Source: Actinophytocola sp044466355
GTDB lineage: Bacteria > Actinomycetota > Actinomycetes > Mycobacteriales > Pseudonocardiaceae
Assembly: GCF_044466355.1 (NCBI RefSeq)
Contig: NZ_JBITMQ010000002.1
Coordinates: 744,001-808,000 of the forward strand
Reading direction: 5' to 3'
Length of the DNA stretch: 64,000 nucleotides
Positions 7,888-17,147 of this stretch are shown here, piece after piece. The position numbers and the translations under genes are program-made. The notes under the pieces were generated by a model. The model was not told the origin of the DNA, ran no database searches, and was given only the letters and a program-made list of their open reading frames with translations. Position 1 is the stretch's first letter. Every line of letters begins with the position of its first letter.

Positions 7888-8738
7888 TCGCCCGCGGGGT
7901 CGCCCGCGGGGCGTTCCTGCAGCACCCAGCGGTTGCCGTCCGGGTCGCTGAAGCCCACGAACGAGTTCCACCGGTCGCCCGGCCCGTCGACCTGCTCGCC
8001 GTTCTCGAAGTGGTACACCGGCGTGGCGTCGACGCCGCGGCCGACCAGTTCGTCGCGGGCGCGCTGGACGTCCTCGACGACGATCTGCACGCCCTTCAGG
8101 TCGCCGGGTGTCATCTCGCTCGTGCCGCGGCCGAAGCCGATCGAGCAGCCCGACCCCGGCGGGGTCACCTGGACGAAGCGGAAGTCGCCCGCCTCGTGGT
8201 CGACGTCGACGGGGAACGCGAGCTTGTTCGCGTAGAAGTCCTTGGCCCGGTCCACGTCGGTGACGGGCACGGGGATCATCTCGATCTTCCAGTCCATGGG
8301 TCGCTCCAGTGTGCGGGCGAGGCGGTCGAAGCCTTCGCCGACGCCACGTGCCATGCCGGAGCCGGCGACGGCGTCGCGGATCTCGGGGGTCGGGAACGTG
8401 GCGGTGTGGGTGAGGTGGGTGTCGCCGGTCAGCGCGATGGTGATCACCGACTCGTGGGCGGCGCGGGCGTGGCAGTCGGGGTTGCGCTCGGTCATGACGA
8501 GGCGGTCGGGCGGGTCGATCTCGAGGTACGTGCCACCCAGCGCCATCTCCTCCCCCGCCGGGCCGCGCAGCACGTAGTGCCAGGTCCCGCCGGGTCGCAG
8601 GTCGATCTCGCAGACGACGAGCCGCCAGCCGTGCGGACCGAACCAGCGCCGCAGCAGGCCCGGGTCCGTGTGGGCCTCGAACACCCGTTGCCTGGGCGCG
8701 GCGAAGGTGCGGGTGATGACGATGTCGCGGTCACTCAT
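7884..8738 (-). CDS. SRPBCC (AHSA1)-VOC fusion protein
   Basis: A 284-residue two-domain protein. Residues about 1-145 are an AHSA1/START-like fold (ITRTFAAPRQRVFEAHTDP, then LLRRWFGPHGW), a ligand-binding cavity family. Residues about 148-275 are a glyoxalase/VOC domain (IPVTDVDR-like start, ending VGFSDPDGNRWVLQE). AHSA1 proteins are usually encoded alone with an ArsR repressor, and VOC proteins separately; here they are one reading frame joined at LERPMDWKIEMIPVPVTD. It is co-transcribed with the ArsR gene, which overlaps its start by 8 bp. Its ligand is unknown. Confidence 0.88.
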   Translation of the reverse strand: MSDRDIVITRTFAAPRQRVFEAHTDPGLLRRWFGPHGWRLVVCEIDLRPGGTWHYVLRGPAGEEMALGGTYLEIDPPDRLVMTERNPDCHARAAHESVITIALTGDTHLTHTATFPTPEIRDAVAGSGMARGVGEGFDRLARTLERPMDWKIEMIPVPVTDVDRAKDFYANKLAFPVDVDHEAGDFRFVQVTPPGSGCSIGFGRGTSEMTPGDLKGVQIVVEDVQRARDELVGRGVDATPVYHFENGEQVDGPGDRWNSFVGFSDPDGNRWVLQERPAGDPAGD

Positions 8739-9045
8739 CGGAGAGCACCTGGTCGAGCCGGTCGTAGCTCTCCTCCCAGAACCGCCGGTAGCCGCCGAGC
8801 CACTCGGTCGCGGCCCGCATGGGCGCGGCGACGAGGCGACACGGCCTGCGTTGCGCGTCCCGGCCGCGTTCGACCAGGCCGGCGCGTTCCAGGACCTTGA
8901 GGTGCTTGGAGATGGCGGGCTGCGTCATGGCGAACGGCTCGGCCAGCTCCTTCACCGTCGCCTCGCCCCTGGACAGCCGGGCGAGGATGGCACGCCGCGT
9001 GGGGTCGGCCAGCGCGGCGAATGTGACGTCGAGGGTCGCCGTCAC
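8731..9045 (-). CDS. ArsR-family transcriptional repressor
   Basis: A 104-residue winged-helix protein. The recognition region is TVKELAEPFAMTQPAISKHL, preceded by LADPTRRAILARLSRGE, the standard start of the SdpR/AHSA1-associated ArsR group. It has no metal-binding cysteine cluster, so metal sensing is unlikely. The GTG start is preceded by GAGGGG. It should bind the inverted repeat at 9067-9082 just upstream of its own start and so control itself and the downstream SRPBCC-VOC gene. Confidence 0.9.
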   Translation of the reverse strand: MTATLDVTFAALADPTRRAILARLSRGEATVKELAEPFAMTQPAISKHLKVLERAGLVERGRDAQRRPCRLVAAPMRAATEWLGGYRRFWEESYDRLDQVLSDE

Positions 9046-9066
9046 GATTGATTACCCCTCGGTTTC

Positions 9067-9082
9067 ATAACCGGAAGGTTAT
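9067..9082. promoter_or_regulatory. Inverted repeat, probable ArsR operator
   Basis: ATAACC (9067-9072) and GGTTAT (9077-9082) with a 4-bp spacer GGAA. It lies 21 bp upstream of the ArsR start, in the short AT-richer patch between the divergent ArsR gene and the gene at 9119. Similar short ATAACC/GGTTAT repeats are expected for repressors of AHSA1-type operons; the pairing with this ArsR is inferred from position. Confidence 0.7.
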
Positions 9083-9118
9083 CGGAGGTGTCAAGACCCC
9101 GCCCCGGCCTACCCGACG

Positions 9119-9598
9119 ATGGCACGCGGCGACGGCGAGAGCCGCGCCCGTTCGGCGCCGCGAACACGCACGCCGACCTTCCCGCACAGCTTTGTCGAAC
9201 TGGTGACCCCCGACGTCGGTTCAATGCCCGAGGACGCCCGGTTCGTGCCGCTCGACGCGCCACCCGACGTGCTGCCTGCCCTGATCACCCGGATCGAGGC
9301 GACCACCGAAGGCATCGCGCACGGCGGGGTGAACACGGTGCGCCGCCCGGTCGACGGCGATGTGGAGACGATTCGCTACCTGGAGCTCGACGACGAGGTC
9401 ACGCTCCGCACCCCGGCCCCGGAGGCCGCGGCCGCCAGGTACGAGACGTACGTCGGTCGGCCACAACGGCTCGTGCGGTTCGTGCCCGGCGACGAGACGG
9501 CGTTCGTGTCCTACGCGGTCGCCGTGCGGGACGTGGCCGCGTTGCCCGCGGCGACGGTCGACGTGCTCGGTGCCCGGATCGAGTTCCGACCCAGCTAG
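9119..9598 (+). CDS. Hypothetical protein
   Basis: A 159-residue protein without a signal peptide or membrane segment. The first 30 residues are basic and poorly structured, so the true start may lie downstream. The remainder has alternating strands (ETIRYLELDDEVTLRTP, RLVRFVPGDETAFVSYAVAV) suggesting a small beta-rich fold. No family is recognised. It is divergent from the ArsR gene, placing the 9067-9082 repeat near its promoter, and its TAG overlaps the ctaB stop by 4 bp in convergent orientation. Confidence 0.6.
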   Translation: MARGDGESRARSAPRTRTPTFPHSFVELVTPDVGSMPEDARFVPLDAPPDVLPALITRIEATTEGIAHGGVNTVRRPVDGDVETIRYLELDDEVTLRTPAPEAAAARYETYVGRPQRLVRFVPGDETAFVSYAVAVRDVAALPAATVDVLGARIEFRPS

Positions 9599-10530
9599 AA
9601 CGGGAGACCGACCACCGGGAGGCCCAGCGCCGAGTCGACGGCCAGCGCGACGAACACGAGCGTCAGGTACGTGTTCGACATGTGGAAGAGCTTCATCGGC
9701 TTGCCGGGCTCGCCGCGCTTGATCGCCGCGTACAGGCGGTGCGCGACGATCATGAACCAGCCGCCGGTGAGGACCGCGAACGCGGTGTACACCCAGCCGG
9801 TCGCGGGGACCAGCAGCAGCGTCCACACGACCATCACCCACGAGTACGTGACGATCTGCCGGGCCACCCGGTCGGCGGTCGTCACGACGGGCAGCATGGG
9901 CACGCCCGCCCGGGCGTAGTCGTCCTTGAACTTCATCGCCAGCGCCCAGAAGTGGGGTGGGGTCCAGAAGAAGATCACGCCGAACATGACCAGCGCGGGC
10001 CACTCGACCGAGCCCGTGACCGCCGACCAGCCGATCACGACCGGCATGCAGCCCGCGGCACCGCCCCACACGATGTTCTGCGCGGTCCTGCGCTTCAGAA
10101 CCATCGTGTAGATCAGTACGTAGAACAGGATGGCGGCGACGGCCAGCAGCGCCGCCAGGAGGTTGGTCGTGGGCCACAGCCACGCGAAGGACAGCACGCC
10201 GAGGGTGACCCCGAACACGAGCGCGTTCCGCGTGGGCACCTGGTGCTTGGGGAGCGGGCGCGCCGACGTGCGCTTCATCACCGCGTCGATGTCGGCGTCG
10301 GCGACGCAGTTCAGCGCGTTCGCGGAACCCGCGGCCATCGTCCCGCCGAAGAGGGTGGCGAACACGAGCCACGGCGACGGGATGCCCCGCTCGGCCAGCA
10401 TCATGGCCGGCACGGTCGTGACCAGCAGGAGCTCGATGATCCTCGGCTTGGTCAGCGCGACGTACGCACGCACGACATCCTTGCGGCTGCGGCGCGGGGC
10501 TTCGGTCGTCGCCCCCAGCGCTGCGCTCAC
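9595..10530 (-). CDS. ctaB: Protoheme IX farnesyltransferase (heme O synthase)
   Basis: A 311-residue UbiA-family prenyltransferase that adds a farnesyl group to heme B, giving heme O for the cytochrome oxidase pathway. Eight or nine transmembrane segments are visible. The conserved aspartate region is NCVADADIDAVMKRTSARPL near residue 75, and the N-terminus has the usual VRAYVALTKPRIIELL. It acts before CtaA, encoded about 6.6 kb upstream. It is divergent from tkt (199 bp between GTG starts), the same ctaB/tkt arrangement as in mycobacteria. Confidence 0.94.
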   Translation of the reverse strand: MSAALGATTEAPRRSRKDVVRAYVALTKPRIIELLLVTTVPAMMLAERGIPSPWLVFATLFGGTMAAGSANALNCVADADIDAVMKRTSARPLPKHQVPTRNALVFGVTLGVLSFAWLWPTTNLLAALLAVAAILFYVLIYTMVLKRRTAQNIVWGGAAGCMPVVIGWSAVTGSVEWPALVMFGVIFFWTPPHFWALAMKFKDDYARAGVPMLPVVTTADRVARQIVTYSWVMVVWTLLLVPATGWVYTAFAVLTGGWFMIVAHRLYAAIKRGEPGKPMKLFHMSNTYLTLVFVALAVDSALGLPVVGLPF

Positions 10531-10729
10531 TGGCGGCTCCTGACTGGTGTAAGTGGCGGCTGTCCGGGTAACGGCTCGAATGGTAGCCGCGTGACCATGG
10601 ACGGCCGCCGTCGGGTGGTTTCGTTAGGCTGAGAAACACAGCCGGGAATTGAGCGGGGAACCCGAGGATGACCAGCGCGGTCGTGCACCGAGCATGATCG
10701 GCAACACGATTAGGTGGGAGCTTGAGTCC

Positions 10730-12841
10730 GTGTCCATGAGCGCCGACGAACTGGCCCGTTTGACCACACCGAACCTGCCTGACGACTGGACCGACCTCGA
10801 CAAACGCGCCGTGGACACCATCCGGGTCCTCGCCGCGGACGCCGTCCAGCACGTCGGCAACGGTCACCCGGGCACCGCGATGAGCCTCGCTCCGGTCGCG
10901 TACGCCCTCTACCAGCGGGTGATGCGCCACGACCCGAGTGACCCGGACTGGATCGGCCGCGACCGGTTCGTGCTGTCGGCCGGCCACTCGAGCCTGACGC
11001 TGTACCTGCAGCTGTTCCTGTCCGGCTACGGGCTGGAGATCGAGGACATCGCCGCGCTGCGCACGTGGGGTTCCAAGACCCCCGGCCACCCCGAGCACGG
11101 GCACACCGCCGGTGTGGAGATCACCACGGGCCCGCTCGGCCAGGGTCTCGCCTCCGCGGTCGGCATGGCGATGGCCGCCCGCCGCGAGCGCGGCCTGTTC
11201 GACCCGGACGCCGCGCCGGGCGAGAGCGTGTTCGACCACCAGATCTACGTGATCGCCTCCGACGGTGACATCGAGGAGGGCGTCACCTCCGAGGCGTCGT
11301 CCATCGCGGGCCGCCAGGAGCTGGGCAACCTCACGGTCATCTACGACGACAACAAGATCTCCATCGAGGACGACACGAACATCGCGCTGTCCGAGGACAC
11401 CGCGAAGCGTTACGAGGCCTACGGCTGGCACGTCCAGGTCGTCGAGGGTGGCGAGGACGTCGTCGCGATCCTGGCCGCGCTGGAGGCGGCGAAGGCGGAG
11501 ACCGCGCGGCCGTCGTTCATCCTCCTGAAGACCGTGATCGGCTACCCGGCGCCGAACAAGATGAACACCGGCAAGGCGCACGGTGCCGCGCTGGGCGCCG
11601 ACGAGGTCGCCGAGGTCAAGAAGATCCTCGGCTTCGACCCGGACCAGCACTTCGCGGTCGAGCCGGAGGTGCTCAAGCACGCCCGCCTGGCCGCCGACCG
11701 CGGCAAGCAGGCGCACGAGGAGTGGCAGAAGGCCTTCGACGCGTGGGCGGCCGCCAACCCGGAGCGCAAGGCGCTGCTGGACCGTGCGGGCGCCTACCGG
11801 CTGCCCGACGGCTGGGCCGACGCGCTGCCGTCGTGGGACCCGGACCCCAAGGGGATCGCGACCCGCAAGGCGTCCGGCGAGGTGCTGAACGCGCTCGCCG
11901 ACGTGCTCCCCGAGCTGTGGGGTGGCTCCGCGGACCTCGCGGAGAGCAACAACACCACGATGAAGGGCGCCGACTCGTTCGGGCCGGAGGCGGCGAAGAC
12001 GAAGGAGTGGGACGCCCACCCGTACGGGCGCACGCTGCACTTCGGTGTCCGCGAGCACGCGATGGGCTCGATCCTCAACGGCATCGTGCTGCACGGCCCG
12101 ACCCGGCCGTACGGCGCGACGTTCCTCGTGTTCTCCGACTACATGCGCCCACCGGTCCGGCTCGCCGCGCTGCAGAAGCTGCCGGTGACCTACGTGTGGA
12201 CGCACGACTCGATCGGCCTCGGCGAGGACGGCCCGACGCACCAGCCGATCGAGCACCTCGCCGCGCTGCGCGCCATCCCGGGCCTGGTCGTGCTGCGGCC
12301 GGGTGACGCGAACGAGACCGCCGCCGCGTGGCGGGCGGTGCTGGAGCAGCACGACGCGCCGGTCGGCATCGCGCTGACGCGGCAGAACCTGCCCGTGCTG
12401 GAAGGCACGAAGGAGAAGGCGGCCGAAGGGGTCGCCAAGGGCGCGTACGTGCTCGAGGACAGCTCGGCGGGCGTGCCCCAGGTGGTGATCGTCGCCACCG
12501 GCTCCGAGCTGCAGATCGCGGTCGAGGCCAGGAAGGTTCTCGAGGGCGATGGCGTTGCCACGAGAGTGGTGAGCATGCCGTCGCAGGAGCTGTTCGAGGC
12601 CCAGGACCAGTCCTACCGCGACCACGTGATCCCACCGATCGTGAAGGCGCGGGTCGCCGTGGAGGCGGGCATCGCCCAGCCGTGGTACCGGTATGTCGGT
12701 GACGCGGGGGAGATCGTCTCCATCGAGCACTTCGGCGCTTCCGCCGACTACCAGACCCTGTTCAAGGAGTTCGGTTTCACCACGGAAGCCGTCGTCGCCG
12801 CGGCCCGTCGCTCACTTGAGAAGACTGAGAGGCTCGCATGA
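10730..12841 (+). CDS. tkt: Transketolase
   Basis: A 703-residue thiamine-diphosphate enzyme that moves two-carbon units between pentose and hexose phosphates. The ThDP motif appears as SDGDIEEGVTSEASSIAG with the following YDDN. The pyrimidine domain contains GEDGPTHQPIEHL. GTG at 10730 is chosen because GGGAG (10716-10720) sits 9 bp upstream; ATG 10736 gives nearly the same protein but with poor spacing. It is the first gene of the tkt-tal-pgi-zwf-opcA-pgl operon, and tal overlaps its stop by 4 bp. Confidence 0.96.
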   Translation: MSMSADELARLTTPNLPDDWTDLDKRAVDTIRVLAADAVQHVGNGHPGTAMSLAPVAYALYQRVMRHDPSDPDWIGRDRFVLSAGHSSLTLYLQLFLSGYGLEIEDIAALRTWGSKTPGHPEHGHTAGVEITTGPLGQGLASAVGMAMAARRERGLFDPDAAPGESVFDHQIYVIASDGDIEEGVTSEASSIAGRQELGNLTVIYDDNKISIEDDTNIALSEDTAKRYEAYGWHVQVVEGGEDVVAILAALEAAKAETARPSFILLKTVIGYPAPNKMNTGKAHGAALGADEVAEVKKILGFDPDQHFAVEPEVLKHARLAADRGKQAHEEWQKAFDAWAAANPERKALLDRAGAYRLPDGWADALPSWDPDPKGIATRKASGEVLNALADVLPELWGGSADLAESNNTTMKGADSFGPEAAKTKEWDAHPYGRTLHFGVREHAMGSILNGIVLHGPTRPYGATFLVFSDYMRPPVRLAALQKLPVTYVWTHDSIGLGEDGPTHQPIEHLAALRAIPGLVVLRPGDANETAAAWRAVLEQHDAPVGIALTRQNLPVLEGTKEKAAEGVAKGAYVLEDSSAGVPQVVIVATGSELQIAVEARKVLEGDGVATRVVSMPSQELFEAQDQSYRDHVIPPIVKARVAVEAGIAQPWYRYVGDAGEIVSIEHFGASADYQTLFKEFGFTTEAVVAAARRSLEKTERLA

Positions 12842-13947
12842 CCGACAAGCTTGCCCAGCTGTCCGAGCTGGGCGTGTCCATCTGGCTCGACGACGTGTCG
12901 CGGGCCCGGCTCACCTCCGGCAACCTCGCCGGCCTGGTCCGGGACAAGCACGTGGTCGGGGTGACCAGCAACCCGACGATCTTCGCGAAGGCGCTGTCCA
13001 ACGCGTCCGACTACGACGACCAGGTGCGTGAGCTGGCCGCCCGCGGCGCGTCGCTGGACGCGGCCGTCAAGGAGATCACCACCACCGACATCCGCAACGC
13101 CTGCGACCTGTTCCGGGACCTCTACACCAGCACCGGCGGTGTCGACGGCCGCGTGTCGATCGAGGTCGACCCGCGCCTGGCGCACGAGACGGACAAGACC
13201 GTCGCCGAGGCGCTGGACCTGTGGAAGACGGTCGACCGGCCGAACCTGCTCGTGAAGATCCCCGCCACCGAGGCCGGGATCCCCGCGATCACCCGCACGC
13301 TCGCGGAGGGCGTCAGCGTGAACGTCACGCTGATCTTCTCCGTCGAGCGGTACAAGGCCGTGATGGACGCCTTCCTGGCCGGCCTGGAGCAGGCGCAGGC
13401 GAACGGGCACGACATCCGGCAGCTCCACTCGGTCGCGTCGTTCTTCGTGTCCCGCGTGGACACCGAGGTCGACAAGCGGCTCGACGCCATCGGCACCGAC
13501 GAGGCGAAGGCCCTGCGCGGCAAGGCGGCCGTGGCCAACGCGCGCCTCGCGTACGCGGCGTTCCAGGAGGCCTTCTCCGGTGCGCGCTGGGAGCGGCTGA
13601 AGGCGGCGGGCGCGCACGCGCAGCGTCCGCTGTGGGCGTCGACCGGCGTGAAGAACCCGGACTACTCCCCCACGCTGTACGTCGACGAGCTGGTCGTCGC
13701 CGACACGGTCAACACGATGCCGGAGAACACGCTGGACGCGGTTGCCGAGCACAGCGACCTGCACGGCGATACGGTGACCGGCACCGCGGGCGAGGCGCAG
13801 AAGGTGTTCGACGACCTCGTCGCGGTCGGCATCGACATCGACGACGTGTTCATCACCTTGGAGAACGAAGGCGTGGAGAAGTTCGAGAAGTCCTGGGAAG
13901 AGCTGCTCGACTCGGTCACCGAACAACTCGCCGCGGCGGGGAGCTGA
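12838..13947 (+). CDS. tal: Transaldolase
   Basis: A 369-residue enzyme that transfers dihydroxyacetone units in the non-oxidative pentose phosphate pathway. The Schiff-base lysine lies in NLLVKIPATEAG. The N-terminal signature TSNPTIFAKAL and the late DVFITLENEGVEKFEKSW segment match the long actinobacterial transaldolases. The ATG overlaps the tkt TGA, giving translational coupling. Confidence 0.96.
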   Translation: MTDKLAQLSELGVSIWLDDVSRARLTSGNLAGLVRDKHVVGVTSNPTIFAKALSNASDYDDQVRELAARGASLDAAVKEITTTDIRNACDLFRDLYTSTGGVDGRVSIEVDPRLAHETDKTVAEALDLWKTVDRPNLLVKIPATEAGIPAITRTLAEGVSVNVTLIFSVERYKAVMDAFLAGLEQAQANGHDIRQLHSVASFFVSRVDTEVDKRLDAIGTDEAKALRGKAAVANARLAYAAFQEAFSGARWERLKAAGAHAQRPLWASTGVKNPDYSPTLYVDELVVADTVNTMPENTLDAVAEHSDLHGDTVTGTAGEAQKVFDDLVAVGIDIDDVFITLENEGVEKFEKSWEELLDSVTEQLAAAGS

Positions 13948-13956
13948 GACGACCAC

Positions 13957-15621
13957 ATGACCGAGACGAACGACCTGCCGCCCGAGGCAGTGCGGATCGT
14001 GAAGCAGTTCGAGGACCTGATCAAGGGCAAGCTCGAGGGCCGCAAGCGGCTGATCGAGGACGCCGGGCCGCTCGCCGAGCAGCTGGCCGCTGACCGGGTC
14101 GCGTCCAAGCTCACCGCCCAGGACCCCACGCTGTGGGGCCCCGAGGCCGAGCCTGAGGCGTCGATCCGGTTGTCCTGGACCACGTTGCACGAGACGTCGC
14201 GCCCGCTGGTCGCGGACATCGAGGCGCTGCGGGCGGAACTGCACGCCGAGGGCGTGGACCGGGTCGTGCTGGCGGGCATGGGCGGGTCGTCGCTCGCGCC
14301 CGAGGTGATCACCCGCACCGCGAACGTGCCGCTGGTCGTGCTCGACACCACCGACCCGGGTCAGGTCGCCGACGCGCTTGAGGGCGACCTGACCCGCACG
14401 GTGCTCGTGGTGTCCTCGAAGTCGGGGTCCACTGTGGAGACCGACAGCCACCGCCGGATCTTCGAGAAGGCGTTCGCCGACGAGGGCATCGACGCCGCGT
14501 CGCGGATCGTGGTCGTGACCGACCCGGGCTCACCGCTGGAGGCGGCGGCGAAGGAGGCGGGCTACCGCAAGGTCTTCGCCGCCGACCCGCACGTGGGCGG
14601 GCGCTACTCGGCGCTGACCGCGTTCGGGCTGGTGCCCTCGGGGCTCGCGGGCGCCGACATCGGGAAGCTGCTCGACGAGGCGGCGGAGGCCGCTCCGGCA
14701 CTGTCGCAGGACAGCACGAACAACCCGGCGATCGTGCTGGCGGCCGCGCTCGGCGGCGCGCACGGACGCGGCGCGGAGAAGGTGGTCATCGCCGACACCG
14801 GCTCCGGCATCAAGGGTTTCGGTGACTGGGCCGAGCAGCTGATCGCCGAGTCGACCGGCAAGAACGGCATCGGCCTGCTGCCCGTGGTGGTCGAGAGCCC
14901 GGAGTCACCGGACTTCTCCGACGCCCACTCCGACGCGGTGCCGATCGCCGTCGGCGAGGGCCGCAGCGGTTCGCTCATGGGCATCGAAGGCGCCCTCGGC
15001 GGCCAGTTCCTGCTGTGGGAGTACGCGACCGCGATCGTCGGGCGGCTCCTGGGCATCAACCCGTTCGACCAGCCGGACGTGGAGGCCGCGAAGAAGGCCG
15101 CCCGGTCGCTCCTGGACGCGCCGCGGTCGGAGCCGGCCACACCGACCTTTGTGGACGGTGCGGTCGAGGTGCACGCACCAGAGGCGCTGGCGGGTGAGAC
15201 GACGCTCGCCGGTGTGCTGCGGGCGTTCATCGCGTCCGCGCCGGAGTTCGGCTACGTCGCCGTGCAGGCCTACCTCGACCGGATCGCGGACGCGTCGGCG
15301 GTCGTGCTGCGGCCGGAGTTCGCGCGGCGTTCCGGGCTGCAGACCACGTTCGGGTGGGGCCCGAGGTTCCTCCACTCGACCGGCCAGTACCACAAGGGCG
15401 GGCACCAGAACGGTGTCTTCCTGCAGCTGACCGGTGCCGTCGAGGACGACATCGAGGTCCCCGGCCGCCCCTACACACTCGGCACGCTGCAGCTCGCGCA
15501 GGCACTCGGCGACGGTCAGGTGCTGACCGAGCACGGGCGCCCGGTGCTGCGGCTGCACTTCACGGACCGGGCCGCCGGGCTGGCGCACCTGGTGACGGCG
15601 CTTCAGGAGGTCGGCAGGTGA
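13957..15621 (+). CDS. pgi: Glucose-6-phosphate isomerase
   Basis: A 554-residue protein with two sugar-isomerase (SIS) domains: GMGGSSLAPEVITRT and VVSSKSGSTVETDSHRR are the sugar-phosphate binding loops, and GAHGRGAEKVVIA lies in the second half. It interconverts glucose-6- and fructose-6-phosphate, linking glycolysis to the pentose pathway. Its place between tal and zwf is a feature of several actinomycetes but not of M. tuberculosis, where pgi lies elsewhere. It starts 9 bp after tal, and its stop overlaps the zwf GTG. Confidence 0.92.
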   Translation: MTETNDLPPEAVRIVKQFEDLIKGKLEGRKRLIEDAGPLAEQLAADRVASKLTAQDPTLWGPEAEPEASIRLSWTTLHETSRPLVADIEALRAELHAEGVDRVVLAGMGGSSLAPEVITRTANVPLVVLDTTDPGQVADALEGDLTRTVLVVSSKSGSTVETDSHRRIFEKAFADEGIDAASRIVVVTDPGSPLEAAAKEAGYRKVFAADPHVGGRYSALTAFGLVPSGLAGADIGKLLDEAAEAAPALSQDSTNNPAIVLAAALGGAHGRGAEKVVIADTGSGIKGFGDWAEQLIAESTGKNGIGLLPVVVESPESPDFSDAHSDAVPIAVGEGRSGSLMGIEGALGGQFLLWEYATAIVGRLLGINPFDQPDVEAAKKAARSLLDAPRSEPATPTFVDGAVEVHAPEALAGETTLAGVLRAFIASAPEFGYVAVQAYLDRIADASAVVLRPEFARRSGLQTTFGWGPRFLHSTGQYHKGGHQNGVFLQLTGAVEDDIEVPGRPYTLGTLQLAQALGDGQVLTEHGRPVLRLHFTDRAAGLAHLVTALQEVGR

Positions 15622-17147
15622 CACGCGGCTGGCAGAACCCGCTGCGCGACGAGCGGGACAAGCGGCTCCCCACGATCGCCGGGCCCTGCGGCCTGGTGAT
15701 CTTCGGGGTGACCGGTGACCTGTCCAGGAAGAAGCTCATGCCGGCGATCTACGACCTGGCGAACCGGGGGCTGTTGCCACCCGGTTTCTCTTTGGTCGGG
15801 TTCGCCCGCCGCGACTGGGCGGACGAGGACTTCGGCAAGGTCGTGCACGACGCGGTGAAGGAGCACGCGCGCACGCCGTTCCGGCAGGAGGTCTGGGACC
15901 GCCTCGCCGAGGGCTGCCGGTTCGTGCAGGGCTCGTTCGACGACGACGTCGCGTTCGACAACCTGGTGCAGACCATCACCGACCTCGACCAGGTCCGTGG
16001 CACGGCGGGCAACCACGCGTTCTACCTGTCGATCCCGCCCGCCGCGTTCCCGAAGGTGATCCAGCAGCTGGCGCGCACGGGTCTCGCGGAGCCGAAGAAC
16101 AACGAGTGGCGCCGCGTGGTCATCGAGAAGCCGTTCGGCCACGACCTGACGAGCGCCAAGCAGCTCAACAAGATGGTCAACGAGATCTTCCCCGAGGAGT
16201 CGGTGTTCCGCATCGACCACTACCTCGGCAAGGAGACCGTCCAGAACATCATGGCGATCCGGTTCGCCAACCAGCTGTTCGAGCCGATCTGGAACGGCAA
16301 CTACGTGGACCACGTGCAGATCACCATGGCCGAGGACATCGGTCTCGGCGGTCGCGCGGGGTACTACGACGGCATCGGCGCCGCCCGTGACGTGATCCAG
16401 AACCACCTGCTGCAGCTGCTCGCGCTGACCGCGATGGAGGAGCCGGTTTCCTTCGACCCCAACGCGGTCCGCGCGGAGAAGGCGAAGATCCTGGCCGCCA
16501 CCAAGCCGGTCGGCCCGTTCACCGAGACGACCGCGCGCGGCCAGTACACCGGTGGCTGGCAGGGCGGGCAGAAGGTGCCCGGCCTGCTGCAGGAGGGTGG
16601 CTTCGCGAAGGACTCGATCACCGAGACGTTCGCGGCCATCGAGCTGGCGGTGGACACCCGCCGCTGGGCCGGAGTGCCGTTCTACCTGCGCACCGGCAAG
16701 CGGCTCGGCCGTCGCGTCACCGAGATCGCCGTGGTGTTCAAGCGGGCGCCGCACCTGCCGTTCGACGCCACGTCCACCGAGGAGCTCGGCCAGAACGCAC
16801 TGGTGTTCCGGGTGCAGCCCGACGAGGGCGTGACGATGCGGTTCGGTTCGAAGGTGCCCGGCTCCACCATGGAGGTCCGGGACGTGAACATGGACTTCTC
16901 CTACGGCCACTCGTTCACCGAGTCGTCGCCGGAGGCCTACGAGCGGCTGATCCTGGACGTGCTGCTCGGTGAGCCGTCGCTGTTCCCGAAGAACGACGAG
17001 GTCGAGCTGTCCTGGCAGATCCTCGACCCGATCCTGAAGGCCTGGCGGACCAACGGGAAGCCGGAGCCCTACCAGGCAGGCACCTGGGGCCCCGACTCGG
17101 CGGACCGCATGCTGTCCCGCACCGGCCGTCACTGGAGGCGACCATGA
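15618..17147 (+). CDS. zwf: Glucose-6-phosphate 1-dehydrogenase
   Basis: A 509-residue enzyme making 6-phosphogluconolactone and NADPH. The coenzyme motif is IFGVTGDLSRKKLMPA and the active-site signature RIDHYLGKE is intact. The start is the GTG at 15618, overlapping the pgi stop, with CAGGAGG at 15604-15610. In actinobacteria this enzyme needs the OpcA protein for assembly or redox control, and opcA follows directly with a 4-bp overlap. Confidence 0.97.
   Translation: MTRGWQNPLRDERDKRLPTIAGPCGLVIFGVTGDLSRKKLMPAIYDLANRGLLPPGFSLVGFARRDWADEDFGKVVHDAVKEHARTPFRQEVWDRLAEGCRFVQGSFDDDVAFDNLVQTITDLDQVRGTAGNHAFYLSIPPAAFPKVIQQLARTGLAEPKNNEWRRVVIEKPFGHDLTSAKQLNKMVNEIFPEESVFRIDHYLGKETVQNIMAIRFANQLFEPIWNGNYVDHVQITMAEDIGLGGRAGYYDGIGAARDVIQNHLLQLLALTAMEEPVSFDPNAVRAEKAKILAATKPVGPFTETTARGQYTGGWQGGQKVPGLLQEGGFAKDSITETFAAIELAVDTRRWAGVPFYLRTGKRLGRRVTEIAVVFKRAPHLPFDATSTEELGQNALVFRVQPDEGVTMRFGSKVPGSTMEVRDVNMDFSYGHSFTESSPEAYERLILDVLLGEPSLFPKNDEVELSWQILDPILKAWRTNGKPEPYQAGTWGPDSADRMLSRTGRHWRRP

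Noticed and set aside
9221..12730. Very long open frame on the minus strand opposite transketolase
   Set aside because: It is the antisense shadow of the tkt and neighbouring genes in GC-rich DNA. The protein is a repetitive Arg/Gly/Ala/Val mix with no family motif, and the plus-strand tkt is unambiguous.
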